From Luxibacter massiliensis (GTDB lineage Bacteria > Bacillota > Clostridia > Lachnospirales > Lachnospiraceae): DNA of 64,000 nt. Positions 25,105-33,778 of the stretch are shown one piece after another. Each line of letters starts with the position of its first letter. Position 1 is the stretch's first letter. The notes under the pieces were generated by a model. It saw nothing but the letters and a program-made list of their open reading frames with translations, was not told where the DNA came from and did not search any database. A program made the translations under genes and the position numbers. The stretch spans positions 62,001 through 126,000 of the forward strand of contig NZ_UWOE01000001.1 in assembly GCF_900604355.1 (NCBI RefSeq), in the 5' to 3' direction.

Positions 25105-26944
25105 TTGTTACGCAATAATGTTGTTCCAAATACTTCTTTAATTCCATATCCACATTTGCTAGTTCTAATTTTGAAATTAGCCTATTGTGAAAATTATAGC
25201 CTTCACATTGCTTGCATTCTTCTATTGCAGCGTCCCAATCAAAGGGAATATTTAATATGATTTTTTCAAGACATTGAAGGTATTTGCAAGTAATTGCCAC
25301 TAGATACAAAATATCTTTGTCACCATTGTGACAAAAAATATTATAGCAGCGATTATAGAATTCTTCAGCATTTTTCCAATCGCGATTAATTCTAAAAAGT
25401 TCCGCTTTAATAAAATAGCAATTTGTTAGATACCGGCGTTCCTCTTTTTCATAATACAAAATTGCTGTATTTTCAATTTTAATAAGTTCAGAAATTATTT
25501 TTTTATCAAAGTTGCTTTTATAGAAACATACAATGGGATAGTATGTTTCATAAAAATAATAATCAGAATTTTTAAGTTTACGTTTTTCTTTAAAAGTACT
25601 CATTTTTAGATCCAATTTACCCAATAAAATTCTCCAATCAGAAGTCGGTTGGATAAATTCATTTAATTGCAATATGTTTATAGAAAAATGGGAGCGCAAC
25701 CATTGTATATTTTGGTGTTCGTCAAATACATTTGTCAGAATCGAAGCAGCGCTATCAAAATTCCCCCTATGTTTTTCAATATGAGCTTGCAGAAGAATTA
25801 TATCTGTATACAAACTTTCACCTGGCATAGTATTAAGAAATTGCTGGTCATTGCAAACTAAGGCAAGTAAAATATTTAGCTCTTCAAATGCAACACTATA
25901 CTTACCTAAAAAATGTACAAGGTTTGCATGCTCATACTGTAATTTATACTTTAATACTTTATTTGATGGTTGAATCACAATTTGATTATATAAATTTTGA
26001 GCTTCTGAATATCTACCATGTTTAATTGCGAAATAAAAATCAAGAAAATGTCTATCAGTTTCTAATAAAATCGAGAATTCATTAGATGAAAGTAAATCAA
26101 TTATTGTACCGATATTATTATTTGAAATATTTCCTAATTTTGTCGCAATAGAGCAAATTTCTTCTTCTGTTTTACCTTTTGTAATCGAACAAAAAGCTGG
26201 ACTTTTCTGTAATTGAATTAATAGCTCTTTTATTTTGTCATCAGCAAAAAAAAGTGCATCTTCAGAGTTAATATTAAAATTTAAAAATATGAAAAATACA
26301 TCTTTATCTGCCAAGTTATCTGTCCAAAGGCACAAATCTTCATATGAATTGTCCACTACGACAATATTTTTTTTGCCCTTAACAAACGTAAATTCGGTTT
26401 TTATTCTTGAACTAAAAGAATCCGCGTAATTGCTATAATTTACATAAAATATATTTCCAATCTTGGATGGGAATTTAGGACATGAAACTCGGATAGAATT
26501 TTCGTCCTTATCCTTAATTTTCTGAAACTCATAACATAATCTTTTGGCAAATGCTGTTTTGCCATTCCGTTCACCATAGCGTATGTTCTTGGTATAATAC
26601 ATATAATTTTCCAATAATTTTTTTTCACATTCTTGAACAATATTTTCAAGGAGTTCTTTTCGATCAACAAATGGAATCCCATTTGAGTCATGTGTAAATA
26701 TAAATTTAGCTGGAAAAGTTCTAATAGAATTAGTTATGTCTTGAACTAAACAATATAAAAAGCCAATACATTCGATTATAAATGAAGAAAATAAAGCTAC
26801 GATTCGCCATCTTTCAATTCCGCCTTGATTTGCTAATGAATCAATTAATGTAAATATATTACAAGCGATAAATGTACCTCCAACTATAATGTAAACAATT
26901 ATTTTCCTATTTTTTCTCAAAATCTTATTGTATTTTATTTTCAT
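25088..26944 (-). CDS. Membrane-anchored P-loop NTPase-like protein with helical repeats
   Basis: 618 residues from ATG 26944. Two membrane helices at about 15-33 and 48-66, a degenerate Walker A YGERNGKT (123-130; one residue short of the classic spacing) and a Walker B-like NIVVVD ending at Asp198. From about 290 on it is all helical with TPR-like periodicity (FAIKHGRYSEAQNLYN, EFYNRCYNIF). The build recalls STAND-type sensors fixed to the membrane. It converges with the PLP-enzyme gene. No homologue is recognised. Confidence 0.6.
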   Translation of the reverse strand: MKIKYNKILRKNRKIIVYIIVGGTFIACNIFTLIDSLANQGGIERWRIVALFSSFIIECIGFLYCLVQDITNSIRTFPAKFIFTHDSNGIPFVDRKELLENIVQECEKKLLENYMYYTKNIRYGERNGKTAFAKRLCYEFQKIKDKDENSIRVSCPKFPSKIGNIFYVNYSNYADSFSSRIKTEFTFVKGKKNIVVVDNSYEDLCLWTDNLADKDVFFIFLNFNINSEDALFFADDKIKELLIQLQKSPAFCSITKGKTEEEICSIATKLGNISNNNIGTIIDLLSSNEFSILLETDRHFLDFYFAIKHGRYSEAQNLYNQIVIQPSNKVLKYKLQYEHANLVHFLGKYSVAFEELNILLALVCNDQQFLNTMPGESLYTDIILLQAHIEKHRGNFDSAASILTNVFDEHQNIQWLRSHFSINILQLNEFIQPTSDWRILLGKLDLKMSTFKEKRKLKNSDYYFYETYYPIVCFYKSNFDKKIISELIKIENTAILYYEKEERRYLTNCYFIKAELFRINRDWKNAEEFYNRCYNIFCHNGDKDILYLVAITCKYLQCLEKIILNIPFDWDAAIEECKQCEGYNFHNRLISKLELANVDMELKKYLEQHYCVTINPIP

Positions 26945-26973
26945 AATTATTCTTCTATTTCCATCCATATATT

Positions 26974-27002
26974 TTTATAAGCAAATGATAGCTATATTTG
27001 AA
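26974..27002 (-). promoter_or_regulatory. Weak internal promoter of the NTPase gene
   Basis: Minus strand TTCAAA (26997-27002), 17 bases, TATAAA (26974-26979). It lies just inside the right repeat, so would move with the cassette. Only a moderate match. Confidence 0.4.
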
Positions 27003-27003
27003 G

Positions 27004-27028
27004 GGATAATCATGTATTATCCTCTGTT
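27004..27028 (-). repeat. Right 25-bp inverted repeat (IRR) of the cassette
   Basis: Exact complement of 23814-23838. Together they enclose 3,215 bp with two convergent genes. Confidence 0.85.
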
Positions 27029-27055
27029 TGGGAGAAACATAGAACGACAAACCCA

Positions 27056-27098
27056 ATAAAAATCCGTTTGATCCAGCTGTAATTCAAACGGATTTTTA
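27056..27098. terminator. Bidirectional terminator between the cassette and the recombinase
   Basis: AATCCGTTTGA (27061-27071) pairs with TCAAACGGATT (27084-27094); T5 follows on both strands. It ends recombinase transcription before it can enter the cassette. Confidence 0.8.
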
Positions 27099-27100
27099 CA

Positions 27101-28021
27101 TCATTTTATATTCATAAAGTTACGAGGATGTTTGGTTGTAAGTATATTATTCTGTTTCGCCATAGAAACACTGGTATAAATTTCTGTTGTCTTGATGGAA
27201 CTGTGTCCAAGCATCTTCTGTATGTACCGGATATCTACATCTGCTTCCAAAAGCAGTGTAGCAAATGAATGACGGAACATATGTGGGGTGATATGCAGCT
27301 CGATCCTGGATAGATGGAGGTACTTGACTATCATGGACCGTACAGACTGTTCTGAATATCTTTGGTGAAGTCGGTTTATGAAAAACCAACCGGTAGACCT
27401 GATATCCGCCTCGAAAACAGTATAATATTCAAGCAAAACCGCCCTTACATCGTGATTAGCAATTTGTATCAGCCGTTCTTTAGAGCCTTTTCCATAGATT
27501 ATTAATTTATATGATGTCAGATCGACTTGGTGTAAGGTAAGATTGCACAGTTCCGAGATTCGGACGCCCGTTGCAAAGAGTAACTCAATTACGGTAATAT
27601 CTCTGAGGATAGCTTTACTCTGATACGGCGTGCTGGCAAGAGAACGTTGTTTATACATATCAGAAATAAGAGATTGAATGATAGTTTCTGGTATTGTTCG
27701 TGGCAGAGTCTGGGGTTCTCGGAATTTAGTGCTTATTTTGTCAAAAGGGTTCAAACTGATGATTTCCTCAAGCAGAAGGTAATGAAAAAACGCTTTGAGT
27801 GTCGCTATCTTCCGTTTGGCTGTCATTGGCTGGTATTTTGTATGGAGCAAGGCAATATATTCGTTTAGCAACGCTTTGTCAACAAAATCAGGGAATTTTA
27901 CGGCAAAACTATGGAACTGCGATAGGTCAATACGGTAGGCTTTCAGCGTTTTTTTATCCAGTTTTTTAATTGTTTCACAGATACATAAGTAATCATTCAT
28001 CAACAGTTTAAAATTCATCAT
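27101..28021 (-). CDS. XerD-like tyrosine recombinase beside the cassette
   Basis: 306 residues, AAGGAG before the ATG. Core-binding domain (about 5-85) and catalytic domain with Arg154 (GVRISELC), Lys178 (YGKGSKER), His247-x-x-Arg250 (HMFRHSFAT), His273 (LGHSSIKTTEIY) and Tyr282: a complete set. It lacks the arm-binding domain of the large integrases, as do inversion and Xer-type enzymes. Its stop codon lies about 70 bases from the right 25-bp repeat, suggesting that these repeats are its substrate. Confidence 0.9.
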   Translation of the reverse strand: MMNFKLLMNDYLCICETIKKLDKKTLKAYRIDLSQFHSFAVKFPDFVDKALLNEYIALLHTKYQPMTAKRKIATLKAFFHYLLLEEIISLNPFDKISTKFREPQTLPRTIPETIIQSLISDMYKQRSLASTPYQSKAILRDITVIELLFATGVRISELCNLTLHQVDLTSYKLIIYGKGSKERLIQIANHDVRAVLLEYYTVFEADIRSTGWFFINRLHQRYSEQSVRSMIVKYLHLSRIELHITPHMFRHSFATLLLEADVDIRYIQKMLGHSSIKTTEIYTSVSMAKQNNILTTKHPRNFMNIK

Positions 28022-28188
28022 ATGTAGGCACTCCTTAACTTTTTATTGTTAATTATGAGTGCCTGACATCAAAATGTCGAATTTTATTCCGGAAAGAAGT
28101 AATTTAATAGTTCTTTGCAGTCTGATTTAGATAATTGAGATAATATATATTTGGTTTTTGGACAGCTGCAGCAAGAAATTCCCTGAGT

Positions 28189-29126
28189 TTACAACAGTTC
28201 TGCGACTTTTTGAATGATAAATGTCATGTGCGGTTTTGGAACGCAAGACTGTTCTTCTGAAACGCCGATTTGTTCCGCAATCTGTTATTTTGGAACGCAG
28301 GCTTCTGCAGCAGTATCTGGTATTTGAAGCGGTAATTTCATGTTCATTGCAATTTCCTCCCTGTCGATTAGCACGTCGCTGGTATTGAACATTACGGATA
28401 AGTAATTATTCAGATAAATCACGCTGCCATGCTTTCCCTTAAAATTGAGCAGTGTAATCATTTCCTTTTCTTCCAATTTCTTTAATCGGCATATGGATAC
28501 CTTAGATAGTTCCCAACGGTCGGAAAGAGATTGATAATTTGTAATCGGGTTACAGGTATTGTTGCAGTAATACACGACTGGACCAGACTCGGAACCGGGA
28601 ATAGTCGGATCATTGTAAATGGCATGAACCCACAAGTTTAATAAAATATTTATCTCCGAACATTTCCCAATACTAATTAATTCATGGATTTTAGAAATTG
28701 GGAAAAAGAAAAATCCGGTATCCTTTTGGCAGGGATAGTTGTACTCTAGCCATGTATTGTCTTTGGACTAGTCAGTGATCTGGAATTTGGTTTCTTCATA
28801 CCCAGTGTGGAATGGGTAATGTAATGCCGTTCTTCCAGAAGTTTTAGGATGGAGAGTGTCTGATGCTGAAACCGGCTGTGAAACCAAGATTGGAGGTCAG
28901 CAATAGGGCAGAGCCATTCTCCGGGAGAGACGGTGTAGGTGATTCCGTCAAGTCTCCGGTAGGAAATACGGTAGTTGGCGTAGGAATACAATATTATGTA
29001 ATAAAAAAGATAAGAGCCTCCGCTAATTCGGATATTCTTATCATGGATAAGTGTCTGTATAAAATCCCGGTAAATCCGGCAGCGTGGAAAATCCACAATT
29101 TGTTTTAGTTCTAATTCATAGTTCAT
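28189..29126 (-). pseudogene. Replication-initiator-like ICE protein, disrupted
   Basis: The frame from ATG 29126 (MNYELELKQIVDFPRCRIYR) covers RLDGITYTVSPGEWLCPIAD and a winged-helix region, then shifts frame near 28790. In the new frame there is a TAG near 28768, then TGFFFFPISKIHELISIGKC and LWVHAIYNDPTI on to a stop at 28285, and further matching codons to 28189. Intact relatives are single proteins of about 300 residues in Lachnospiraceae mobile elements, where they resemble plasmid replication initiators. Confidence 0.75.
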
Positions 29127-29535
29127 AATATTCCCTTTCTTTGTAATTTCTTAAGAGGTATTGTAGTGCTATCAAATTGTTCAAACAGAATAAATGAAGG
29201 TACATTATTGCAATTTGATTGCATTTTTATTTTTTGTTTTATTGTTCCAGATAATGCTTGAAATCTGCTAAAATTCAATGATATTGTTCAAAACACTTTA
29301 TCGTCTGTATGGAATTTGAATAAATTAAAAGGTCGTAAAAGTGCCGTATTTATGCGGGGTTGCGGCACTTCAAGAAGTCTTGTGATAACAGTTGCATAAA
29401 AGCAATTTTTCTTGTAATCCAGTGGTTTTAGGGATAGAGAATAATTGACAGGCGGTTGTGCAACAAATAAATCCATATTAATAAAAAGCCATTAACTTTG
29501 AGTAGTAACTCATAGCTAATGACTTTTTTGTTATT
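29127..29535. other. Non-coding, second copy of the 200-bp block
   Basis: No gene. It includes the CTTGAAATCTGCTAAAAT match to 21397, ATTGCAAT repeats, and from about 29335 to 29530 a diverged copy of 7312-7505: hairpin with loop GTATTTATGCGG, TTCAAGAAGTCTTGTGATAACA, CTTGTAATCCAGTGGTTT and a terminal stem ending AGCTAATGACTTTTTTG. Confidence 0.6.
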
Positions 29536-29893
29536 ATTATTTGGCTCATTCAGAACAGCCTGTGGAGATTTCCAACCCAAAGGCCTCATAGGGAACTTGT
29601 TATAGCCCTTCGGCGCATTTTCAGATTAGGATAATCCTCATCAGGAGTGTGCTGGTTTGGAGGGGAGGCGGGACGTCTGCAACGTGCCGGAGGGAATCCC
29701 ATGAGTCACCATAGCGGTTTTTCCAGCGATAAATATACTGACGGTTAGTTTTATATTTTTTAGCGGAGTTGGATACACCATAACGTTCTGCATAATGAAT
29801 AAGTAATAGACGATATCTTATATCTTGTGTTATACTTGCTATGGGAGGATACTCCTTTATGTTTTTTGGGTTGTGGCGATTCAAATATAACAC
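29536..29893 (-). pseudogene. Transposase with large internal deletion
   Basis: From ATG 29893 the product has an HTH (RLLLIHYAERYGVSNSAKKY, NRQYIYRWKNRYGDSWDSLR) like IS481-type transposases, shifts frame near 29650, and is then followed at once by KFPMRPLGWKSPQAVLNEP, which is the extreme C-terminus of such proteins. The catalytic core of about 250 residues is missing. Confidence 0.7.
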
Positions 29894-30207
29894 AAAGTGA
29901 GGTGATTCTCGTTTTCAATTACTCAGATTGAACATATGTATTGTAATCCGACACAGGTGGTATTTATGATAGACATGATAATGTTATCAGATACTTTTGA
30001 CCGGAAAAAATTATTTTAGAAATGGGTTCAGACTTTGTACTTTTATCACATCAAAGCATTTTGTCCTTGATAGTAAAATTATTAAATTCACTACACGTAT
30101 GTAGCGAATTGGAAAAGTATATATCTGGAAACAGAAATTTTGGACGTGATATTTTATTTTGAAAAATTTGCAGAACTGTAACATTAATTAAGTTGTAAGG
30201 CGGAGAA
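29894..30207. other. Gap without visible gene
   Basis: AT-rich, frames broken on both strands. No promoter, repeat or RNA structure stands out. Confidence 0.4.
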
Positions 30208-30594
30208 ATGGGAATGATACATTTTTACAAGGAACAAGTAGAATTAGCAGTAAAATTAATTGATAAAAAAAGTAGATATGATGATATAAAAGCCTCGAAT
30301 GACGTAAATGAAATATATACTATGATTAGTATTGCAAAGCCGACTGTGGAGTTTGTCAATGCAGCTAAACAGTTGAATAAAAGAATCAATGCGGACTATC
30401 CTGAAATTAATGAAATGCATAATATAGCATCAAACATGGCGAATCCTGCAAGTATATGTCAGGACAAGTCATTTTCTGAATATGATGCGATTTTAAAAGA
30501 TTTGAATAGTGACGCATACGGAATTTTAGTATCTGTATTATTAAAACATGGAAGGATTTCTCATATTAAAGAGTGTATTGAAAGAGTTGATTAA
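30208..30594 (+). CDS. Hypothetical protein, 128 residues
   Basis: AAGGCGGAG precedes the ATG. Soluble and alpha-helical throughout (FYKEQVELAVKLIDKKSRYD, IASNMANPASICQDKSF). No motif or family is recognised. It stands alone between decayed transposon DNA and a toxin module; codon use looks normal for the AT-rich part of the window. Confidence 0.5.
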   Translation: MGMIHFYKEQVELAVKLIDKKSRYDDIKASNDVNEIYTMISIAKPTVEFVNAAKQLNKRINADYPEINEMHNIASNMANPASICQDKSFSEYDAILKDLNSDAYGILVSVLLKHGRISHIKECIERVD

Positions 30595-30702
30595 TATTTG
30601 TTAAATTAAAGGGAGTGTTGCAAAATGACTAATTTTTAGTCAGGGGGAGAGAGTTTCAAATTTACTACAAAAAATAATATAGCGGTTTGCTATACAGATT
30701 AA

Positions 30703-30834
30703 ATGGATGGGGACTACGAGAAAGACCGAGCAGAGAAAAAGCTATTGGTTAAGTTGCAGGAAGCGGAAGAAGCTGTTGCAGATGAAACGGGGTGGTTGGG
30801 CCTTGATGAATTGAAATCAGCTATGGAGGAATAA
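30703..30834 (+). pseudogene. RelB/Phd-type antitoxin, C-terminal remnant
   Basis: ATG 30703 gives 43 residues (DRAEKKLLVKLQEAEEAVAD, GLDELKSAMEE), which is the toxin-binding tail of RelB/DinJ or Phd-like antitoxins. Directly upstream and in frame, FTTKNNIAVCYTD then TAA looks like the decayed end of the DNA-binding half. The remnant may still be made and bind toxin, but would not repress. It lies six bases before the toxin gene. Confidence 0.6.
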
Positions 30835-30840
30835 CACTTA

Positions 30841-31140
30841 ATGAAATTAAGGATTAACCCTCTCGTAGTAGCTGATCTGAAGGCAATTAAGAGTTATATT
30901 GCAGATGACAATGCAGAAGTAGCCAGAAAGACTGTAGACGAAATTTACAAGAGTTTTGAGGACTTACAGGAGTTTCCTGCGGTGGGAGCAGATTTGTCAA
31001 AGCGAGTGAGCTTCAGGACAGATTATAAGTATCTGGTTCATGGGGGTTACATTACGCTGTATCTTATCGAAAAGGATTGGGTGGAGGTATATCGTGTGAT
31101 TGACAGATACCAAGATATAACAGGCATATTATTTAGATAG
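30841..31140 (+). CDS. RelE/ParE-family toxin
   Basis: 99 residues. MKLRINPLVVADLKAIKSYI, FPAVGADLSKRV and YKYLVHGGYITLYLIE followed by VYRVIDRYQDI show the RelE/ParE fold (two helices, then the beta-sheet). It is full length. Whether it is a ribosome-dependent nuclease or a gyrase inhibitor cannot be told. The antitoxin before it is truncated. Confidence 0.8.
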   Translation: MKLRINPLVVADLKAIKSYIADDNAEVARKTVDEIYKSFEDLQEFPAVGADLSKRVSFRTDYKYLVHGGYITLYLIEKDWVEVYRVIDRYQDITGILFR

Positions 31141-31164
31141 ATTTGAATTTGGAGGAACTATGGT

Positions 31165-31557
31165 ATGGCAATTTCTAATATAAAGGCTGTTTTTCAACAG
31201 GATATTCAGAAAGTGTGGGACAAGGTTACTTCTTTTGAAGACTATACGTGGCGTAGTGATATAAGCAAAATAGAGATTCTAAACGAGCAGCAATTTGTTG
31301 AGTACACAAAAGAAGGATATGCTACGACTTTTACAATTACTGTAGTTGAACCTTATAGGTGTTGGGAGTTTGACATGGAAAACGACAATATGAAAGGTCA
31401 TTGGACTGGTGTATTCATAAAGAAAGGCAAGCAGACAGAGATTGATTTTACAGAAAGTGTTGTTGCCAAGAAATTATTTATGAAGTTCTTTGTAAAACCT
31501 TTTTTGAAAAAGCAGCAGACACTATATGTATCTGATTTAAAAAAAGCATTGTTGTAG
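31165..31557 (+). CDS. SRPBCC-fold (polyketide cyclase-like) protein
   Basis: 130 residues; GGAGGAACT precedes the ATG by about ten bases. FQQDIQKVWDKVTSFEDYTW, then a strand series and the C-terminal helix (FVKPFLKKQQTLYVSDLKKA) define the START/SRPBCC fold, which binds hydrophobic ligands. The substrate is unknown. It follows the toxin gene by 24 bases and might share its transcript. Confidence 0.75.
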   Translation: MAISNIKAVFQQDIQKVWDKVTSFEDYTWRSDISKIEILNEQQFVEYTKEGYATTFTITVVEPYRCWEFDMENDNMKGHWTGVFIKKGKQTEIDFTESVVAKKLFMKFFVKPFLKKQQTLYVSDLKKALL

Positions 31558-31740
31558 CAGACTCTGAGTTGCAGGGAAGAAGATATTTTAGAATTGCTTT
31601 GCTGCTACTGCTCGTGTATAATATGGGTGTGACAACAATGTGGCAACATAACAAAGGATAAACTTTGATACAAAAACAGATTTCTATTTTGGGAGGCAGT
31701 TTTTGTATTTGTGCGGAAAAAGCCCATAAAATAAGGCTTT

Positions 31741-31989
31741 TCAGCTTATAGCGTATTTTTTGAAGTTGTACGCCAGCGCCCGAAATCCTCCGTCAGTGAT
31801 TGTACTTTCCCATGGCGGAGCGCTTACAAGGTTATATGAACACCCCTCATTCCGTAGCCGCTCGGAAAATCGGGAAACGCTAAAAAGTATTCCGCCTCTA
31901 TCGTTTCTTAAAGAACATCTGAACATTTTAGCGCCAGCCGTTTTTTCTTGGCTTGCGCTATTTTTATACCCACTCAAAAGGTTCTCCAC
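31741..31989 (-). CDS. Possible small protein, uncertain
   Basis: An 82-residue frame ends ITDGGFRALAYNFKKYAIS. The middle (ILFSVSRFSERLRNEGCSYN) has a strand-helix-strand look a little like DUF3343, but this is weak. It starts inside the SprT remnant and has no clear ribosome site. It may be a real ICE gene whose 5' end was lost. Confidence 0.3.
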   Translation of the reverse strand: MENLLSGYKNSASQEKTAGAKMFRCSLRNDRGGILFSVSRFSERLRNEGCSYNLVSAPPWESTITDGGFRALAYNFKKYAIS

Positions 31990-32348
31990 AATTGCCGCAT
32001 ACCACGTTGAACTCCCGTGTTGCCCGGATGATGGTGCTGCAGCAGGGGCAAATATATTTGATACTGCGGTTGATGGATTTCTTGCTGCCTCCCTTGGCGG
32101 TTCCCTCTACTGGCTGGCGGCTGGCGTTGATTCTATCCTCGCACAAGGTTTCCTTGATCCATGCTTCCCCCTCCGGGGCCAGCGTCGTTACTGTCCAGCC
32201 ATATTTGTCGTGCTTCTCAATGTGCAGGCCGTGAGTCTCGGCGGTGGCTTTGAATTTCAGGTTATGGTAATTCATTTTCATAAGAATACTCTTTGAACAG
32301 GTCGGACATTTCCTCAGTTTTCTTTACAATTTCAAATATTTGCAGCAT
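31964..32348 (-). pseudogene. SprT-like protein lacking its catalytic core
   Basis: From ATG 32348 (GAGGAGA ahead): MLQIFEIVKKTEEMSDLFKE, the usual N-terminus in Tn1549-like elements; this frame stops and is joined to NYHNLKFKATAETHGLHIEK, DKYGWTVT and the zinc ribbon CPCCSTIIRATREFNVVCGN. The HExxH segment between these parts is deleted. It is evidence of a former conjugative element here. Confidence 0.75.
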
Positions 32349-32380
32349 GGTTGCGTTCTCCTCAAAGATATGTTTTATTT

Positions 32381-32400
32381 TTGTGAGTGACAGCCTACAC
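32381..32400 (-). repeat. Leader motif copy 1 (GTGTARGCTGTCACTCACAA)
   Basis: The minus strand carries GTGTAGGCTGTCACTCACAA 33 bases before the SprT start. A copy with one change is at 33160-33179. Flanking AAAGATATGTTTT and AAAACATATCTTT make a 13-bp stem around copy 1. Confidence 0.55.
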
Positions 32401-32499
32401 GCCACCGGTGAAAAAGCAAGCTCGGAAAGATTCAAAACATATCTTTATTTTGTGAAATCCGGGCAGCGAAAAGTCCCGCCGAAGCGGGGCCATCCTATT

Positions 32500-33002
32500 T
32501 TATTCTACGGTTACGAAACCTTGTTCTTTCAGGCTTTCGATCAGCGCCGGATTCTCCGGGCGGGTCAAAGTTCCTTCTCTTCAATATTATAGTTTCCTAC
32601 TGCGAAGGCGTATATAGGCGTTCTCAGATATGCTGGATCTGCTCCGGTGAAGTTGCTAATAGCTGCCACCAGCTCCTTGCGGCGGATACCTGTAACATTG
32701 TATGCGGCTTCCAGGCCTTTTGGCTTGCTGTTCTCTGAAGTAGCTTCATCGGTTACTTCTATCTGAGAAATATCTGCAGGATGGCTATCTTCCGTTTCAT
32801 CCTTTACCTCCGTTTCTGGCTCCATGGCCTCTGTGGCTTCGTCCTCTGCAGGTTGCTTCATGGAGGACTTGGCGGCGGCTCTTACCGCCCGGCTTACTCT
32901 GGTTCGGGCCTCTGGGAATACCTCCAGCAGTACACCTTCCTTATAGTGAATTTCAAAGGTGATGTTCTCGTCTATATGTACGTTGAAATGGAAGTTGATC
33001 AT
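32500..33002 (-). pseudogene. Conserved ICE protein of unknown function, frameshifted
   Basis: From ATG 33002: INFHFNVHIDENITFEIHYK, a low-complexity acidic middle, and GADPAYLRTPIYAFAVGNYN. Near 32567 one base appears lost, and the next frame continues TLTRPENPALIESLKEQGFV to a stop at 32500. Upstream codons (KNIELADELKKVE) also look coding but follow stops, so the true start may be gone. Family known from Tn1549-like elements; role unknown. Confidence 0.6.
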
Positions 33003-33159
33003 TTCTACCTTTTTCAGTTCATCCGCCAGCTCGATATTCTTATACCGTTTCTTCGCCGCTTATCATGAGGCAAACCGGAACCGAGTTTCTCAGTTTCGCT
33101 GTGGTTTTCCTGTTTTCATTGTGTTTTTCACCTTATGTTTTTTGCGTTTGGCTTGTGCC

Positions 33160-33179
33160 TTGTGAGTGACAGCTTACAC
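33160..33179 (-). repeat. Leader motif copy 2
   Basis: GTGTAAGCTGTCACTCACAA on the minus strand, 158 bases before the frameshifted ICE gene. Both copies precede minus-strand ICE genes, so they may be shared regulatory sites. Confidence 0.5.
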
Positions 33180-33233
33180 ATTTGTGGATGGAGAGCAAGA
33201 CTTTTTCAAAGAAATTTTCTCTCATATCGACAA

Positions 33234-33269
33234 AATTAAAAAATACCAGCCGCGAGTGGGCCGGTATTT
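33234..33269 (-). terminator. Terminator of the MerR gene
   Basis: Minus strand AAATACC...GGTATTT (33263-33269 with 33241-33247) with an inner GGCC/GCGGC part, then TTTTTTAATTTT. It lies 25 bases after the MerR stop codon. Confidence 0.7.
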
Positions 33270-33293
33270 CTCTGTGTCACTATTCCATTTTCT

Positions 33294-33695
33294 TTATTCT
33301 GCCGCCCGAATCAGATTACTGACATAAGGCCGCGCTCCTGAAAGTACTTCATCATAAAAATTCTGCTTCCAGTCGATATACGCAACGCTGTCCTCTAACT
33401 CCTGAATGGAGGCTTTCAGCGCCTCCTGCTTTTCAGCCAGCATTTTCTTCCGTGTAAGAATGGTGGACTCCCCCTGTAAGCACAATTCCAAATATTCCTT
33501 CATTTCCTGAATACTTAAACCACATTTTTTCAGGCAAGTCAGATCCTTGATCCACTTCACATCTTTTTCATCAAAAATCCGGCGGTTATTTCCATCGCGT
33601 TTTACGTTAGGGACGAGACCCTCATTGCAGTAATATTTTAAAGTCTGATAAGTCATATCCAATTCCCTGCAGACCTGCATCATCGTGTACATCAT
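33294..33695 (-). CDS. MerR-family regulator
   Basis: 133 residues from ATG 33695 with AGGAGG five bases ahead. Winged helix MMQVCRELDMTYQTLKYYCN, NNRRIFDEKDVKWIKDLTCL, then a dimerisation coiled coil (about 75-115) and a short effector tail with no cysteine pair, so a small organic or redox ligand rather than a metal is likely. It is divergent to the oxidoreductase operon and the promoter between them has the MerR-type 19-base spacer. Confidence 0.87.
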   Translation of the reverse strand: MMYTMMQVCRELDMTYQTLKYYCNEGLVPNVKRDGNNRRIFDEKDVKWIKDLTCLKKCGLSIQEMKEYLELCLQGESTILTRKKMLAEKQEALKASIQELEDSVAYIDWKQNFYDEVLSGARPYVSNLIRAAE

Positions 33696-33747
33696 AATTG
33701 CCTCCTGTTGCGTCCACAAAATTTTTTTGATTTTTTCAAAAAATCTA

Positions 33748-33778
33748 TTGACCGATAGTAACTACCGTAAATTATAAT
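33748..33778 (+). promoter_or_regulatory. MerR-type promoter of the redox operon
   Basis: TTGACC (33748-33753), a 19-base spacer and TATAAT (33773-33778). The spacer has the dyad TAGTaACTA. Over-long 19-base spacers with a dyad in them are the sign of promoters that MerR-family activators untwist. Confidence 0.85.

Noticed and set aside
29288..29476. 62-residue minus-strand frame
   Set aside because: It runs through the diverged 200-bp hairpin block that is also present without this frame at 7312-7505, so it is chance.
32293..32592. Plus-strand frame of 99 codons
   Set aside because: It is the opposite strand of two recognisable ICE pseudogenes (SprT-like and its neighbour).
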